A stretch of 45,858 nt of DNA from a bacterium. Its GTDB lineage: Bacteria; Zixibacteria; MSB-5A5; WJJR01. The notes under the pieces were generated by a model. It made no database searches. It had not been told where the DNA came from and was given only the letters and a program-made list of their open reading frames with translations. This document shows, piece by piece, positions 9,474 through 18,157 of the stretch; the stretch's first letter is position 1; the number at the start of each line of letters is the position of its first letter. A program made the position numbers and the translations under genes. The DNA is taken from the NCBI GenBank assembly GCA_035559435.1, contig DATMBC010000055.1, positions 1 through 45,858 of the forward strand. The letters are read 5' to 3'.

Positions 9474-10445
9474 GTGGAACCCCTGAACCTGCGTCCGTAC
9501 GATCCGGTGGGTGACACCGCGGCGCTGGCCGGCATCGCCGCGCTGGTCACCGGCGAGCCCTATTCCTCCGAACGTATCCTCTACGACCTGACCATCCCCG
9601 GCATCGACCCGCGCCGCGACATCGCCGTCTGCGAATGCACCGATGGCCGCATTGGCGGCTATGCGGTGCTGTCGATCAACGATGTTTCCGGTGTCCGGCA
9701 GGGGCGACTGGACTGCCGGGTGCCCCCGGACGTGCCCGACTGGACACGGTTGTCGCGCGCGCTGCTCTTGTGGGCGGCGCGGCGCATGCAGGAAGAGCTC
9801 GACACGACCGCCGCCCCGGCCGCGCTGGTGGAAATGGTCAAGGATGAAGATTGGCCGCGGCGGGAGTTCCTCGAGGACGCCGGGTTTCGCGCCATCCGCT
9901 TCTACCGCATCATGCGGCTCGACAAACCCGCGGCCACCGTCGAATTGCCACCGCCTCCGGGATACTCCTACATCCACGGCCCCGGAGCACAGGCCGCCGC
10001 CGAGTATGTCGCCATGTTCAACGACACCTGGGTGGATCACTATGGTTTCATGCCCCTGACGATTGAGTACTTCCTCCACGACATCGAGTCCGATCCCGAC
10101 TACGATCCCGCGCTGGACATCGTGCTGGTGCATCCCGATGGCCGCTTCGCCGGATTCGCGTTCTGCCGCATCGAGCCACAGGATGACACGATCGGCGAGG
10201 TCCTCGCCATCGGCATCCGCCGCGGCCATCGCGGCGTCGGTCTGGGTCGCGTCCTGCTCACACACTCCATCCGCACCCTCACCGAGCGCGGTGTCGCCGC
10301 CGTGGAGCTAACCGTCGACTCCGAGAACCCCACCGGCGCCGAGCGGCTCTACGAGTCGGTCGGGTTCCAGATGGTCTCGATGAAGCGGCGCTATCGCCTG
10401 GAGGCCGACGGGATCATCCGTCTGGCCACACTCGGCATCTGCTGA
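9474..10445 (+). CDS. Tandem GNAT-family N-acetyltransferase
   Basis: A 323-residue protein with two GNAT-like halves, similar in layout to mycothiol synthase. The N-terminal half (about 1-155) is degenerate. The C-terminal half holds a clear acetyl-CoA loop, RRGHRGVGLGRVLL, followed by VELTVDSENPTGAERLYESVGFQ, the standard motif A/B region. The GTG at 9474 starts the recognisable sequence (VEPLNLRPYD). An acetyl transfer to a small amine or thiol is inferred from the family. The acceptor cannot be read from the sequence, and I see no other mycothiol gene here. Confidence 0.85.
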   Translation: MEPLNLRPYDPVGDTAALAGIAALVTGEPYSSERILYDLTIPGIDPRRDIAVCECTDGRIGGYAVLSINDVSGVRQGRLDCRVPPDVPDWTRLSRALLLWAARRMQEELDTTAAPAALVEMVKDEDWPRREFLEDAGFRAIRFYRIMRLDKPAATVELPPPPGYSYIHGPGAQAAAEYVAMFNDTWVDHYGFMPLTIEYFLHDIESDPDYDPALDIVLVHPDGRFAGFAFCRIEPQDDTIGEVLAIGIRRGHRGVGLGRVLLTHSIRTLTERGVAAVELTVDSENPTGAERLYESVGFQMVSMKRRYRLEADGIIRLATLGIC

Positions 10446-10625
10446 ACGTCGCGATTCTGCACTGCGCTGCAACCTGTTCAACGGACGCCGCACGGGCGCG
10501 CTCGACCAATCGTTGTAACGCGTTGGTTCTCTGCGCATTGGCGGTGTGGCGCGATTTCAGCCCCGCTCCGATCAACGGCATCCGGTTTGCCCCACTTACT
10601 CCCAGGCCACTGTTGGCCTGATGCT

Positions 10626-11081
10626 ATGCGCTGTTATATCTGGGGGACCAACAATCAGACCGACCGTGCCCGGCGGGGCCGGGGTGTCGCCTCGTTTGCC
10701 ATTCCCGACTGGGGGTTGCAATATCGCATGGCCCAGGATGGCACGGCCACCGTCTGCGAGTACGCCGCACTCTTGGCGCTCCTGCGGTTTGTCGAGGACA
10801 ACCCAAAGGCCTTCGAGGGTCAGCGCCTCGAAGTCCTCACCGACGCCGGCGCCTTGATCGAGCATCTGAATCAACGCATGCCCGTTGGTTCGGAGGAATT
10901 GAAAGTCTGGACCCTCGTGCGCGCTCTGAAAGAGAAAATCCCCTTCGAATTGTCCTGGGTGGCGCCGGAACAGAACCGCGCCATCGCCGGCGTGCTCGAC
11001 ATGGCGCCGCTGAAAATGAACATCCAGATTCAGACCGGATCGCGCCCCCGCAGGTCGCCGCCGTTTTCGCCCAAATCATAG
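10626..11081 (+). CDS. RNase H-like fold protein, probably degenerate
   Basis: A 151-residue protein starting MRCYIWGTNNQ. Its layout resembles the RNase HI fold: a first strand pair, then a helix with Glu in VCEYAALLALLRF, a strand ending in Asp in LEVLTDAGALIEHL, and a late strand, FELSWVAPEQNRA. In true RNase HI the first strand carries an Asp (DGS), but here that position reads WGTNN. The protein may therefore be catalytically inactive or use other residues. The last 20 or so residues are basic and Pro/Ser-rich. The ATG at 10626 is preferred because upstream in-frame codons look random. The family assignment is a by-eye fold match only. Confidence 0.55.
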   Translation: MRCYIWGTNNQTDRARRGRGVASFAIPDWGLQYRMAQDGTATVCEYAALLALLRFVEDNPKAFEGQRLEVLTDAGALIEHLNQRMPVGSEELKVWTLVRALKEKIPFELSWVAPEQNRAIAGVLDMAPLKMNIQIQTGSRPRRSPPFSPKS

Positions 11082-11161
11082 TCCCGCCGCTTTGCCCCCG
11101 CTTGCCTTTGCCGAGCGTTTCCGTTAGTGTTTTCCGGCCGCCGCCGGCGGCGGGAAACGGC

Positions 11162-11344
11162 ATGCCTGCGAAGGAACTCCAACTTGATCAAGCGGCCTGC
11201 GCCGAGTGCGGCCTCTGTGTGGCCGTCTGCGGCTATGACGCGCTGGTCCTCCATGCCACCGAATTGGAAGTCATCCAGAGCGAGTGCGTGCTCTGCGATG
11301 CCTGCGTAATCGCCTGCCCCACCGAGGCGCTGACCATCGAATGA
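11162..11344 (+). CDS. Small 2[4Fe-4S] ferredoxin
   Basis: A 60-residue ferredoxin with two cluster motifs, CAECGLCVAVCG and CVLCDACVIACP, each with CxxCxxCxxxC spacing. The first motif has Gly in place of the usual final Pro. It lies 13 bases before a geranylgeranyl-reductase-family flavoprotein. Such pairs are known in archaea and some bacteria, where a ferredoxin supplies low-potential electrons for saturating isoprenoid chains. The start is the ATG at 11162; codons further upstream are Pro/Ser-rich and unlikely to be translated. Confidence 0.9.
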   Translation: MPAKELQLDQAACAECGLCVAVCGYDALVLHATELEVIQSECVLCDACVIACPTEALTIE

Positions 11345-11357
11345 GGCGCACTGGCTG

Positions 11358-12560
11358 ATGCCGGTATCTGATCGCGACTATGATGTGGTGATCGTCGGCG
11401 CCGGGCCGGCGGGGGGCCTGGCGGCGATCACCACCGCGCGCGCCGGACTGCGCACCCTGCTGGTGGAAAAGCACGCGGTGATCGGCGAGCCGCTCTGCTG
11501 CGCCGAGGGCATCTCGCTGTGCGGTCTCAACGACAACATCCCGGTGGACCGTCGCTGGATCGACGCCGACATCGAGCGCTGCGTGCTCTACTCTCCCGGG
11601 GGCCGGCAACTGCGCCTGCATCACCCCGACGCCGGCTATGTGCTCTCGCGCCGCCGTTTTGAGCAGGGCCTGGTTGACATCGCCGCCGCGCACGGCTGCG
11701 ACGTGGTCACCAACACCGAGGCCACCGGACTGGTTGCCGACGATGGCGGCCGCTTCCGTGGCGTTCGTTTGCAGGAGAATGGCCGCGCGTACATCGCTGG
11801 TTGCGCCGTCATCATCGCTGCCGACGGCATCGAATCAATGGTGGCTCGTTGGGCGGGCCTGGACACGCTCTTGCCCACCGATCGTCTCGATTCGGCGGCG
11901 CAATTTCTGTTCTCCGGCGTGCCCGATCTCGACCCGACCCGCATGGAGTTCTACTTCGACACCGAGATCGCGCCGGGCGGTTATGCGTGGGTGTTCCCGA
12001 AAGGGGAGGACCTGGCCAATGTCGGCATTGCGCTCGCGCCGGCGGTCGCCGGATCGCGCAAGGCGATGCCGATGCTGCGTGAGTTCATGAAACGACGATT
12101 CGGCGCCGCCGCTCCGACGCCTCTGAAACGAACGGTCGGCGGCATTCCCGAATTCTGCGGACGCAAGTTCATGCTGAAACAGAACGTGCTGGTCACCGGC
12201 GATGCGGCCCGTCTTCTCGACTCGATCACCGGCGCCGGCATTGCCAACGCGCTGTGGTCGGGACGCTTGGCCGGGGAGACCGCCGTGGAGTTTCTGCGCG
12301 ATGGCCGCGGCGACCTGTCCATTCTTAAGCGGTATCCCGAGCGCTGGATGGCGGCGCGCGGTCGGCAGATGCGCTACTTTCTCTGGGCGCGGCAGATCTT
12401 CCTGCGCATGTCCAATGCCGATCTCGATGCCGTGATCGCCGCGACGGGCGCACTCTACAACGACCAGACCGTGACCGCGATCGATCCGATCGATGTGATC
12501 AAGAAGGCCCTGCGGGCCCGTCCGTCACTTTTACGGCTGGCCCGTCATGTGGTCTGGTGA
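11358..12560 (+). CDS. Geranylgeranyl reductase family FAD-dependent oxidoreductase
   Basis: A 400-residue flavoprotein. The N-terminal dinucleotide fold is YDVVIVGAGPAGGLAA, with the later FAD contact GDAARLLDSITGAGI near residue 280. The substrate-side element GEPLCCAEGIS resembles the Cys-containing motif of geranylgeranyl reductases. Family members reduce double bonds of isoprenoid chains on lipids, quinones or chlorophyll. The adjacent ferredoxin (11162-11344) is the likely electron donor. A long-chain polyprenyl synthase is encoded at 33925, so a partially saturated quinone side chain or polyprenyl carrier is a plausible product; this is inference. Confidence 0.85.
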   Translation: MPVSDRDYDVVIVGAGPAGGLAAITTARAGLRTLLVEKHAVIGEPLCCAEGISLCGLNDNIPVDRRWIDADIERCVLYSPGGRQLRLHHPDAGYVLSRRRFEQGLVDIAAAHGCDVVTNTEATGLVADDGGRFRGVRLQENGRAYIAGCAVIIAADGIESMVARWAGLDTLLPTDRLDSAAQFLFSGVPDLDPTRMEFYFDTEIAPGGYAWVFPKGEDLANVGIALAPAVAGSRKAMPMLREFMKRRFGAAAPTPLKRTVGGIPEFCGRKFMLKQNVLVTGDAARLLDSITGAGIANALWSGRLAGETAVEFLRDGRGDLSILKRYPERWMAARGRQMRYFLWARQIFLRMSNADLDAVIAATGALYNDQTVTAIDPIDVIKKALRARPSLLRLARHVVW

Positions 12561-12571
12561 CCCCACCAAAC

Positions 12572-12595
12572 AAAAACCCCGGCCGGGGCCGGGGC
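12572..12595 (-). terminator. Terminator of rpsT
   Basis: On the - strand a short GC-rich hairpin (arms 12577-12584 and 12587-12594, reading CCCCGGCC and its complement) is followed by five T residues and then GTTTGG. It lies 25 bases beyond the rpsT stop and is placed to end its transcript. The + strand side has no U-tract. Confidence 0.75.
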
Positions 12596-12619
12596 TTCGA
12601 TGATCGATGTCCACGCGGT

Positions 12620-12877
12620 TTACTTCGCGGTGTTCACCTTGCGCGCCAGACGCGATTTGATGCGCGCCGCCTTGTTCTTGTGGATCACGCCGCGCGCGGC
12701 GGCTTTGTCCACCACCGACGAAGCGGTCTTCAGCGACTCTTTCTTCTCGTCGACACCGGTGGCGGTCAGGACAGACTTGACCGCGCCGCGCACGGCCGAT
12801 TTGACCGAGCGGTTGCGGGCGCGACGTACCAGACTCTGGCGGTGACGCTTGCGAACGGACAGATGCTTTCTCGGCAC
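12620..12877 (-). CDS. rpsT: 30S ribosomal protein S20
   Basis: An 85-residue, strongly basic protein that binds 16S rRNA in the small subunit. It begins MPRKHLSVRKRHRQS and matches S20 throughout, including the conserved C-terminal helix HKNKAARIKSRLARKVN. The start codon is GTG, fixed by an AAGGAT site at 12883-12888. Escherichia coli rpsT also uses a non-ATG start (TTG) and is autoregulated at translation, so a similar control here is possible but not shown. It is divergent from murJ; rpsT and murJ are neighbours in several proteobacteria as well. Confidence 0.97.
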   Translation of the reverse strand: MPRKHLSVRKRHRQSLVRRARNRSVKSAVRGAVKSVLTATGVDEKKESLKTASSVVDKAAARGVIHKNKAARIKSRLARKVNTAK

Positions 12878-12882
12878 AGGAA

Positions 12883-12888
12883 ATCCTT
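12883..12888 (-). promoter_or_regulatory. Ribosome binding site deciding the GTG start of rpsT
   Basis: Read on the - strand this is AAGGAT with a 5-base spacer to the GTG at 12877-12875. It supports the non-ATG start. The 80-base divergent region up to 12957 must also hold promoters for rpsT and murJ, but I cannot place -35/-10 boxes with confidence. Confidence 0.7.
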
Positions 12889-12957
12889 AGTCGTACATTG
12901 TTTTAGCCATTGCCAACCCTGTGCGGGCGGCTATCCTACAGACCTCGATTATAACCA

Positions 12958-14562
12958 ATGCGGACCGAAATGACAATCGCCAAAGACGCTACCTCCGCCG
13001 CCGAGGGCACACAATCCGGGAGACGGTTTGCACGTCAGACGCGGGTGGTGGCGATGGCGACTTTCGCCTCGCGCGTCTTAGGCATTGTCCGCGAACAAGT
13101 TATCGCTTATTACTTCGGCGCCGGCGCGGTCACCGATGCCTTCGTCGCCGCCTTCCGTATCCCCAATCTGCTTCGCGACTTCCTCGCCGAAGGGGCCTTC
13201 TCCGCTGCCTTCGTGCCCACTTTCTCCGAAGTACTCGCCAAGGAGGGGCGTCCGGCGGCCATGGAGCTGCTGCGACGCGTGCTCGGCGTTTTCGTTCCCG
13301 CGCTGGCCATCCTTTGCGTGCTGGGCATCATTTTCACTCCGCAGATCGCCCATCTGCTTTCCGGCGGCACCGAAGAGACCCCCGGCAAGATCGCGCTTCT
13401 GGTTCACCTGGCCCGCTGGATGTTCCCCTTCCTGCTGCTCATCTCGCTGGCGGCGGTGCTGATGGGCGCGTTGAACGCTCTGGGGCGGTTCGGCATTCCG
13501 GCGCTGGCGCCCGCCGGCTTCAATGTCGGGATGATTCTCTGCGCCGTGTTGCTTGCGCGGCATGTCGATCCGCCCGTGCTGGCGCTGGCGTGGGGTGTGC
13601 TGGCGGGCGGCTTCCTGCAGTGGGCGGTGCAGGCGGTGGTCATCCATCGCGAAGGTTTCGACCACCGTCTGCGACTGGTTGCCGGTTGGCGTGACTGGCG
13701 GGTGCATCAGATCGGACGCCTGCTGGTGCCCGCGCTCCTCGGGCAGGCGGCGGTGCAGATCAATATCCTGGCCATCACTCGCGCCGCCTGGGAACTGGGC
13801 GATGGCCCGGTGGCCTACCTCAACTTCGCCTTCCGCATCCTCTTTGTCCCGCTCGGAGTCTTCGCCGTCGCCGCGTCCACGGTCGGCCTGGCGCGTCTGT
13901 CGAAGTATGTCGCTGACGGCGATGAGGCACGCGCCCGACAGACATACCGTCAAGCGCTTCAGACCGTTCTCTATCTGGTCGTTCCGACCGCCGTGGCGTT
14001 TGTGGCGCTCGGCGGGCCAATCTGCGCCGCGCTCTATGAGCGCGGGGAATTTGGCGCCGACGCCACCGCGCACACCGCGCGGGCGTTGGCGTTCTATGCG
14101 CTTGGTCTGCCGGCGATGGCCGCCATCCGCGCCTGCACACCGTTGTTTTTCGCCCACAAGGACACCCGCACGCCCACGCTCTGCGGCGTCGCCGCCGTGG
14201 TCGCCAATCTGGCCGGCATGGCGATCTTGACCCCCATCTTGGGATATGCCGGACTGGCGCTCTCGGTAGGACTGTCGGCCGTCCTTCAGGTCAGTATCCT
14301 CCTGGTGGTGGCGTCGCGCCGCTATGGAGCGATGGGATATGCGTCGATCGCCGGGCATGCGTTGGTCTTCGCCGTGATCGCCGCTCTGTCCGTCGGCGCC
14401 GGCTATTACCTCTGGTCGAATGCCTGGCTGTCGTTTATGCCGTTCGGCGTGGTGGGGCAGGCGCTGGCGATGGTGGCCGTCGCCGCGGTTCTGTATCTTG
14501 GCGCCACCTGGCTGGCCGGATATCGCAACTTGGGCAGTCTGCGCAAGTCCAGCACACCATAA
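12958..14562 (+). CDS. murJ: Lipid II flippase MurJ
   Basis: Inner-membrane flippase that moves lipid II to the periplasmic face for peptidoglycan synthesis; 534 residues with about 14 hydrophobic segments. Family hallmarks include ASRVLGIVREQVIAYYFG, TDAFVAAFRIPNLLRDFLAEG, SAAFVPTFSE, and the later RILFVPLGVFAVAASTV and FFAHKDTRTPT blocks. The N-terminus has a short hydrophilic lead, and a second ATG at 12970 is equally possible. A comEC gene follows 31 bases downstream. The presence of MurJ, with FtsB further on, shows a walled cell. Confidence 0.96.
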   Translation: MRTEMTIAKDATSAAEGTQSGRRFARQTRVVAMATFASRVLGIVREQVIAYYFGAGAVTDAFVAAFRIPNLLRDFLAEGAFSAAFVPTFSEVLAKEGRPAAMELLRRVLGVFVPALAILCVLGIIFTPQIAHLLSGGTEETPGKIALLVHLARWMFPFLLLISLAAVLMGALNALGRFGIPALAPAGFNVGMILCAVLLARHVDPPVLALAWGVLAGGFLQWAVQAVVIHREGFDHRLRLVAGWRDWRVHQIGRLLVPALLGQAAVQINILAITRAAWELGDGPVAYLNFAFRILFVPLGVFAVAASTVGLARLSKYVADGDEARARQTYRQALQTVLYLVVPTAVAFVALGGPICAALYERGEFGADATAHTARALAFYALGLPAMAAIRACTPLFFAHKDTRTPTLCGVAAVVANLAGMAILTPILGYAGLALSVGLSAVLQVSILLVVASRRYGAMGYASIAGHALVFAVIAALSVGAGYYLWSNAWLSFMPFGVVGQALAMVAVAAVLYLGATWLAGYRNLGSLRKSSTP

Positions 14563-14593
14563 GATCGCGCGCCCCTGATGCGCGTTTTGCGTG

Positions 14594-16894
14594 ATGGCGA
14601 CGGAGCTCTCTACCACTTCACCCCGCCGTGATTGGATTGCCGTGCGCGGCGCGCGGCACCCGGCGCTGTTGGCGGCCGCCGCGGTGGCGATCGGTGTATT
14701 CATCGGCGACACGCTCGATGTCGCCCCGATCCATCTCCTGTGGCTGGCGCTCGCGTTCTTTCCACTCGCGCTTTGGCTCTCCGGTTCCGCGCGCCCCGGA
14801 CTGCGTGTGCTCGCCGCGCTGGCGACGCTGGCGGCGTTGGTGTCGCTGGGGTGCTGGCGTATTGCAGCGGAAAACGCCGGACGTCCCTCGCCCGCCCTGC
14901 TGGAATTGATGTCGGCCCATCGCCGCGTTGAAATCTTCGCGCGCGTCGATGGCACCCCATTTCAAAAGACCAGCGGCTGGCGTGTGCCGCTGGACTTGGT
15001 CGGCGTGCGCGGCCGTTCCGGCAACATCCCGGTGTCCGGACGGGTTCTCTTGACCTCGATCTCGTCGCTTCAGGGCATACGCTATGGCGACTACCTGCGT
15101 TTTGATGGGCAGATCTTCGCGCCCTCCATCCGTCGCAATCCCGGCGGCTTTGACTACGCCGATTATCTCCACCGGCAGGGGTTTGACGCCACGATCCGTC
15201 CGGAAACTCCGCTGACCCACTGGGCGCAGCAGCACAATTGGTCGTTGACCAATATTGTCGATCCGCTCCGCCGCTGGATCCGCGCCGTCTTTGCCGAGCG
15301 TCTTGACCCCGACGCCGATGCGCTTCTGACGGGATTGCTCCTGGGCGACACCGACCGCCTGCCCAAGCCGGTCTATGATGTGTTTCGCGAGTCGGGAACC
15401 TCGCATCTTCTGGCGGTTTCCGGCGCGAACGTCTGGCTGGTGGTGGGGATGATCCTCCTGCCGATGTACTGGCTGGCGGTGCCGCGCTGGCCGCGCACTC
15501 TGCTGGCCCTGACCGTCATCCTGCTCTTCAGCTTTCTGACCCGCAACGAGCCCTCCGTTGTGCGCGCCTCGTTGATGGTCGGCTTCATACTGATCGGGCA
15601 ATTGCTGTGGCGTCCCGTTGCGGCGCTCAACGCGGTTGGGGCGGCGGCGCTCTTGATCTTGATTGTGGCTCCGGCGCACCTGTTTCGTCCCGGATTCCAA
15701 CTCTCGTTTGCGGCGGTGATCGGCATCCTGATCGCCGTGGCGACAGTCGAACCGCGCCTGCATGGTTTCTGGCGGCGCAAGTGGGCGTATACGGCGACTT
15801 TGTTCGTCGTGGCCTCGGTGGCGGCCACCGTCGCCACCGCGCCGGTGTCGGCGTGGCACTTTGGTACCGTGCCGATCGCCGGTGTCGTTTCCAATCTGAT
15901 CATGGTGCCGCTGGCCGGTTTCACGGCGCAGTTGGGGCTTCTGCTCCTGGCGATTTCGCCGTTGTCGGCGACTGTGGCCGGTCTTCTGGCCTGGGCCATC
16001 GGTCATCTGCTGAAACTGGCCGTGGCGGTCGCGCAGTATTTCGCCGCGCTGCCGTTGGCAGTGCTGTCGTGGCCGTCGCCGTCGATCTGGGTGATGCTTC
16101 ATCTGCTCCTGGCGACGGTCCTGTTGTTCAATCTGCGTCATCGCTACCGCTGGTTCCGTCCGTTGGCGTACTATGCCGTCCTGCTCCTCCTTGGCCTGTC
16201 GATCCACCGACTGCTCACCTCTCAAACGGCAACGCCCACCATCTCCCTGCTGGATACCGGAGGACGGCGTGTGGCCATCATTGCCGACGCCGCAGGCCAA
16301 GTCACCGGCTTGGTCGATGATCCCGGACTCGATGATGATCTGCGCCAGTGGGTCGTTGAGCCGTTCCTTCGCTACACCGTCGGACAGGACGATGCCGCCT
16401 CGTGGCTGCCTTGGCGGCGGGATGCTCGCTGGGCCCCGGCGGTCGGCGCGGCGACCGACCGGGAAGGTCCGCGCTGGACACGCTTCCTGTCGGCTGGGGT
16501 GGACACGACAGGGCAGCGACGAGTCTGGGCCGATCGTTGGTCTTCGGCACAAGGCACGATTCTGATGTTCCGCGATGTTCCGCCCCGCGATTTGCGGCTG
16601 CCGTGGGAGATGCCTTCGTATTCGGCCGAACCGCTGATCCTGATTGTGCCCGCCGCCGCAGCGCCGGCCTGGATCCGCGCGGCGGTCGACGCCTGCCGGC
16701 CATCGTCGCTCATCCTTTACGGATCGACCTTTCACCCACGCGACCCGGACGAGGCATTGTCATTCTGGCAATTGCGATTTCCACAATTGCCGATCTACCA
16801 GTCCGGCGCGCATGGCGGCATCACCATCGAATGCGGCCCCACCGGCCCGATCATCCATCCGACCGTCGCGAAAAACCCGCCGCCGGCGGGATAA
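14594..16894 (+). CDS. comEC: ComEC/Rec2-type DNA uptake channel with degenerate C-terminal domain
   Basis: A 766-residue membrane protein of the ComEC/Rec2 family, which carries transforming single-stranded DNA across the inner membrane. The N-terminal part has two membrane helices followed by an OB-like domain (about 90-200). The competence domain contains GLLLGDTDRLP and GTSHLLAVSGANVWL, then a series of membrane helices up to about residue 540. The C-terminal 230 residues keep the outline of the usual metallo-beta-lactamase domain (TISLLDTGGRR, then a YGSTFHPRD block near the end). However, no HxHxDH motif can be found, so nuclease activity is probably lost. GTG at 14591 directly precedes the chosen ATG. 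Natural competence would also fit the type IV pilus genes downstream. Confidence 0.88.
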   Translation: MATELSTTSPRRDWIAVRGARHPALLAAAAVAIGVFIGDTLDVAPIHLLWLALAFFPLALWLSGSARPGLRVLAALATLAALVSLGCWRIAAENAGRPSPALLELMSAHRRVEIFARVDGTPFQKTSGWRVPLDLVGVRGRSGNIPVSGRVLLTSISSLQGIRYGDYLRFDGQIFAPSIRRNPGGFDYADYLHRQGFDATIRPETPLTHWAQQHNWSLTNIVDPLRRWIRAVFAERLDPDADALLTGLLLGDTDRLPKPVYDVFRESGTSHLLAVSGANVWLVVGMILLPMYWLAVPRWPRTLLALTVILLFSFLTRNEPSVVRASLMVGFILIGQLLWRPVAALNAVGAAALLILIVAPAHLFRPGFQLSFAAVIGILIAVATVEPRLHGFWRRKWAYTATLFVVASVAATVATAPVSAWHFGTVPIAGVVSNLIMVPLAGFTAQLGLLLLAISPLSATVAGLLAWAIGHLLKLAVAVAQYFAALPLAVLSWPSPSIWVMLHLLLATVLLFNLRHRYRWFRPLAYYAVLLLLGLSIHRLLTSQTATPTISLLDTGGRRVAIIADAAGQVTGLVDDPGLDDDLRQWVVEPFLRYTVGQDDAASWLPWRRDARWAPAVGAATDREGPRWTRFLSAGVDTTGQRRVWADRWSSAQGTILMFRDVPPRDLRLPWEMPSYSAEPLILIVPAAAAPAWIRAAVDACRPSSLILYGSTFHPRDPDEALSFWQLRFPQLPIYQSGAHGGITIECGPTGPIIHPTVAKNPPPAG

Positions 16895-16977
16895 AGGTCT
16901 ACCGGAAATGCCCCGATAAGATGAAAGGCCCCCGGAGGATACCGCGGGCCAGGGAATCCTTTGGGCAGGAGCGCCAG

Positions 16978-18153
16978 ATGAGCTTCGCAGGCAATCTCAA
17001 GACGGTCAGTTTCGGCGACGTGCTGCAGTTGATCTCCACCGGGCGCCGCACGGGCGCGTTGGTCCTCCAGCGCCCGCACCGCGGCAAGAAGATCTTCTTC
17101 CGCTCCGGTGACATCATCGCCGCCGCTTCCGACCCGCCCACCGACGAAGACCGTCTCGGCCAGGTGCTGCTCCGCAAGGGGCTGATCAGCGTCGAAGATC
17201 TGGACAAGGCGCTCAAGCGTCAGCGATCGACCGGACGCCGCCTCGGGCAGATCCTGGTCGAACTCAATCTGCTCAAGCGCGACGAAGTCACCAACGCTCT
17301 GCGCATGCAGGTCGAGGAGGTTGTCTACGGTGTCTTTGGGTGGACGGATGGCGACTTCCACTTCAACGAAGGGGAGAAGCCCGAAGGCACGCAGATTCTC
17401 GTCGAGCTGAACACGCTGTCGGTGATGATGGAAGGCGCCCGGCGCTTCGATGAGTACTCCGGCATCGCCAACACCCTGCCGGCCGAAGAGACCGTGCTGC
17501 GGCTGGTTCCCTCGCCGCTGCTGAAGGATCCTGAGATCGTCCTGTCGGCGGAAGATGTCGATGTGCTCTCGGCGGTCAACGGCCATCGCTCGGTGGCGGA
17601 GATCGTGGCGACCTCATCCTACGGCGAATACGCCGCCTCCAAGTCGTTGCACAAGCTGCTGACGTCGCATCTGGTCGAGCCCTGTCCCGAGGTCGCCGGA
17701 GCGGCCAAGCAGAAAGCCGACGAACAGGAACTGACCGCGTTTGTCTTCAAGTTGTACGCGCACGCGCTGGCGACGGTGCATGCGACGCTGCGTGAATTCC
17801 TCGGCGCCGCCGGCGACCGTCTGTACTTCCGATTGCCCGCCGCCTGCTATGACGATCCCTGGGAACTGGCTGCGCCGCTGCTTGATTCCGAGGGCAACAA
17901 CGCCGCCGAGACCTTCCGCGAGTGCGTGGCCCGAATTCCCGCCCCGATTCGTCTCCACCGCGCCGTCTCCACCGCGCAGGCGCTGGTGCGCGAGGGGATG
18001 GGGGTCGTGCGCGACACACTTGGCGACCCGGTCCGTGGGCGCGTGGCGGAAACCATTAAGAAGGACTTAGCGGTCCTGCTGGCGCAGAAACGCGCGCTGG
18101 GCGATAAGTATGACCTCCACAATGAATTCTTCGCAGTTCTGAAGGGGAGATGA
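16978..18153 (+). CDS. DUF4388 (PATAN-like) protein with MshEN-like segment
   Basis: A 391-residue soluble protein. The first 65 residues (MSFAGNLKTVSFGDVLQLI, then TGALVL and KKIFFRSGDIIAA) are the DUF4388 domain found in gliding and signalling proteins. Next comes a stretch of about 70 residues (RLGQVLLRKGLISVEDLDKAL, GRRLGQILVELNLL) that looks like the N-terminal domain of PilB/GspE ATPases. The C-terminal half is mostly helical and unrecognised. The ATG at 16978 has AGGAG six bases upstream. Its link to the pilus and MglA genes that follow suggests a polarity or motility role; no reaction can be assigned. Confidence 0.8.
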   Translation: MSFAGNLKTVSFGDVLQLISTGRRTGALVLQRPHRGKKIFFRSGDIIAAASDPPTDEDRLGQVLLRKGLISVEDLDKALKRQRSTGRRLGQILVELNLLKRDEVTNALRMQVEEVVYGVFGWTDGDFHFNEGEKPEGTQILVELNTLSVMMEGARRFDEYSGIANTLPAEETVLRLVPSPLLKDPEIVLSAEDVDVLSAVNGHRSVAEIVATSSYGEYAASKSLHKLLTSHLVEPCPEVAGAAKQKADEQELTAFVFKLYAHALATVHATLREFLGAAGDRLYFRLPAACYDDPWELAAPLLDSEGNNAAETFRECVARIPAPIRLHRAVSTAQALVREGMGVVRDTLGDPVRGRVAETIKKDLAVLLAQKRALGDKYDLHNEFFAVLKGR

Positions 18154-18157
18154 TGCC

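Noticed and set aside
13078-16735. Very long - strand reading frames (625 and 705 codons) opposite murJ and comEC
   Set aside because: They are rich in Arg, Gln, His and Gly, lack motifs and lie exactly antisense to well-supported genes. This is the usual effect of high GC on the complementary frame.
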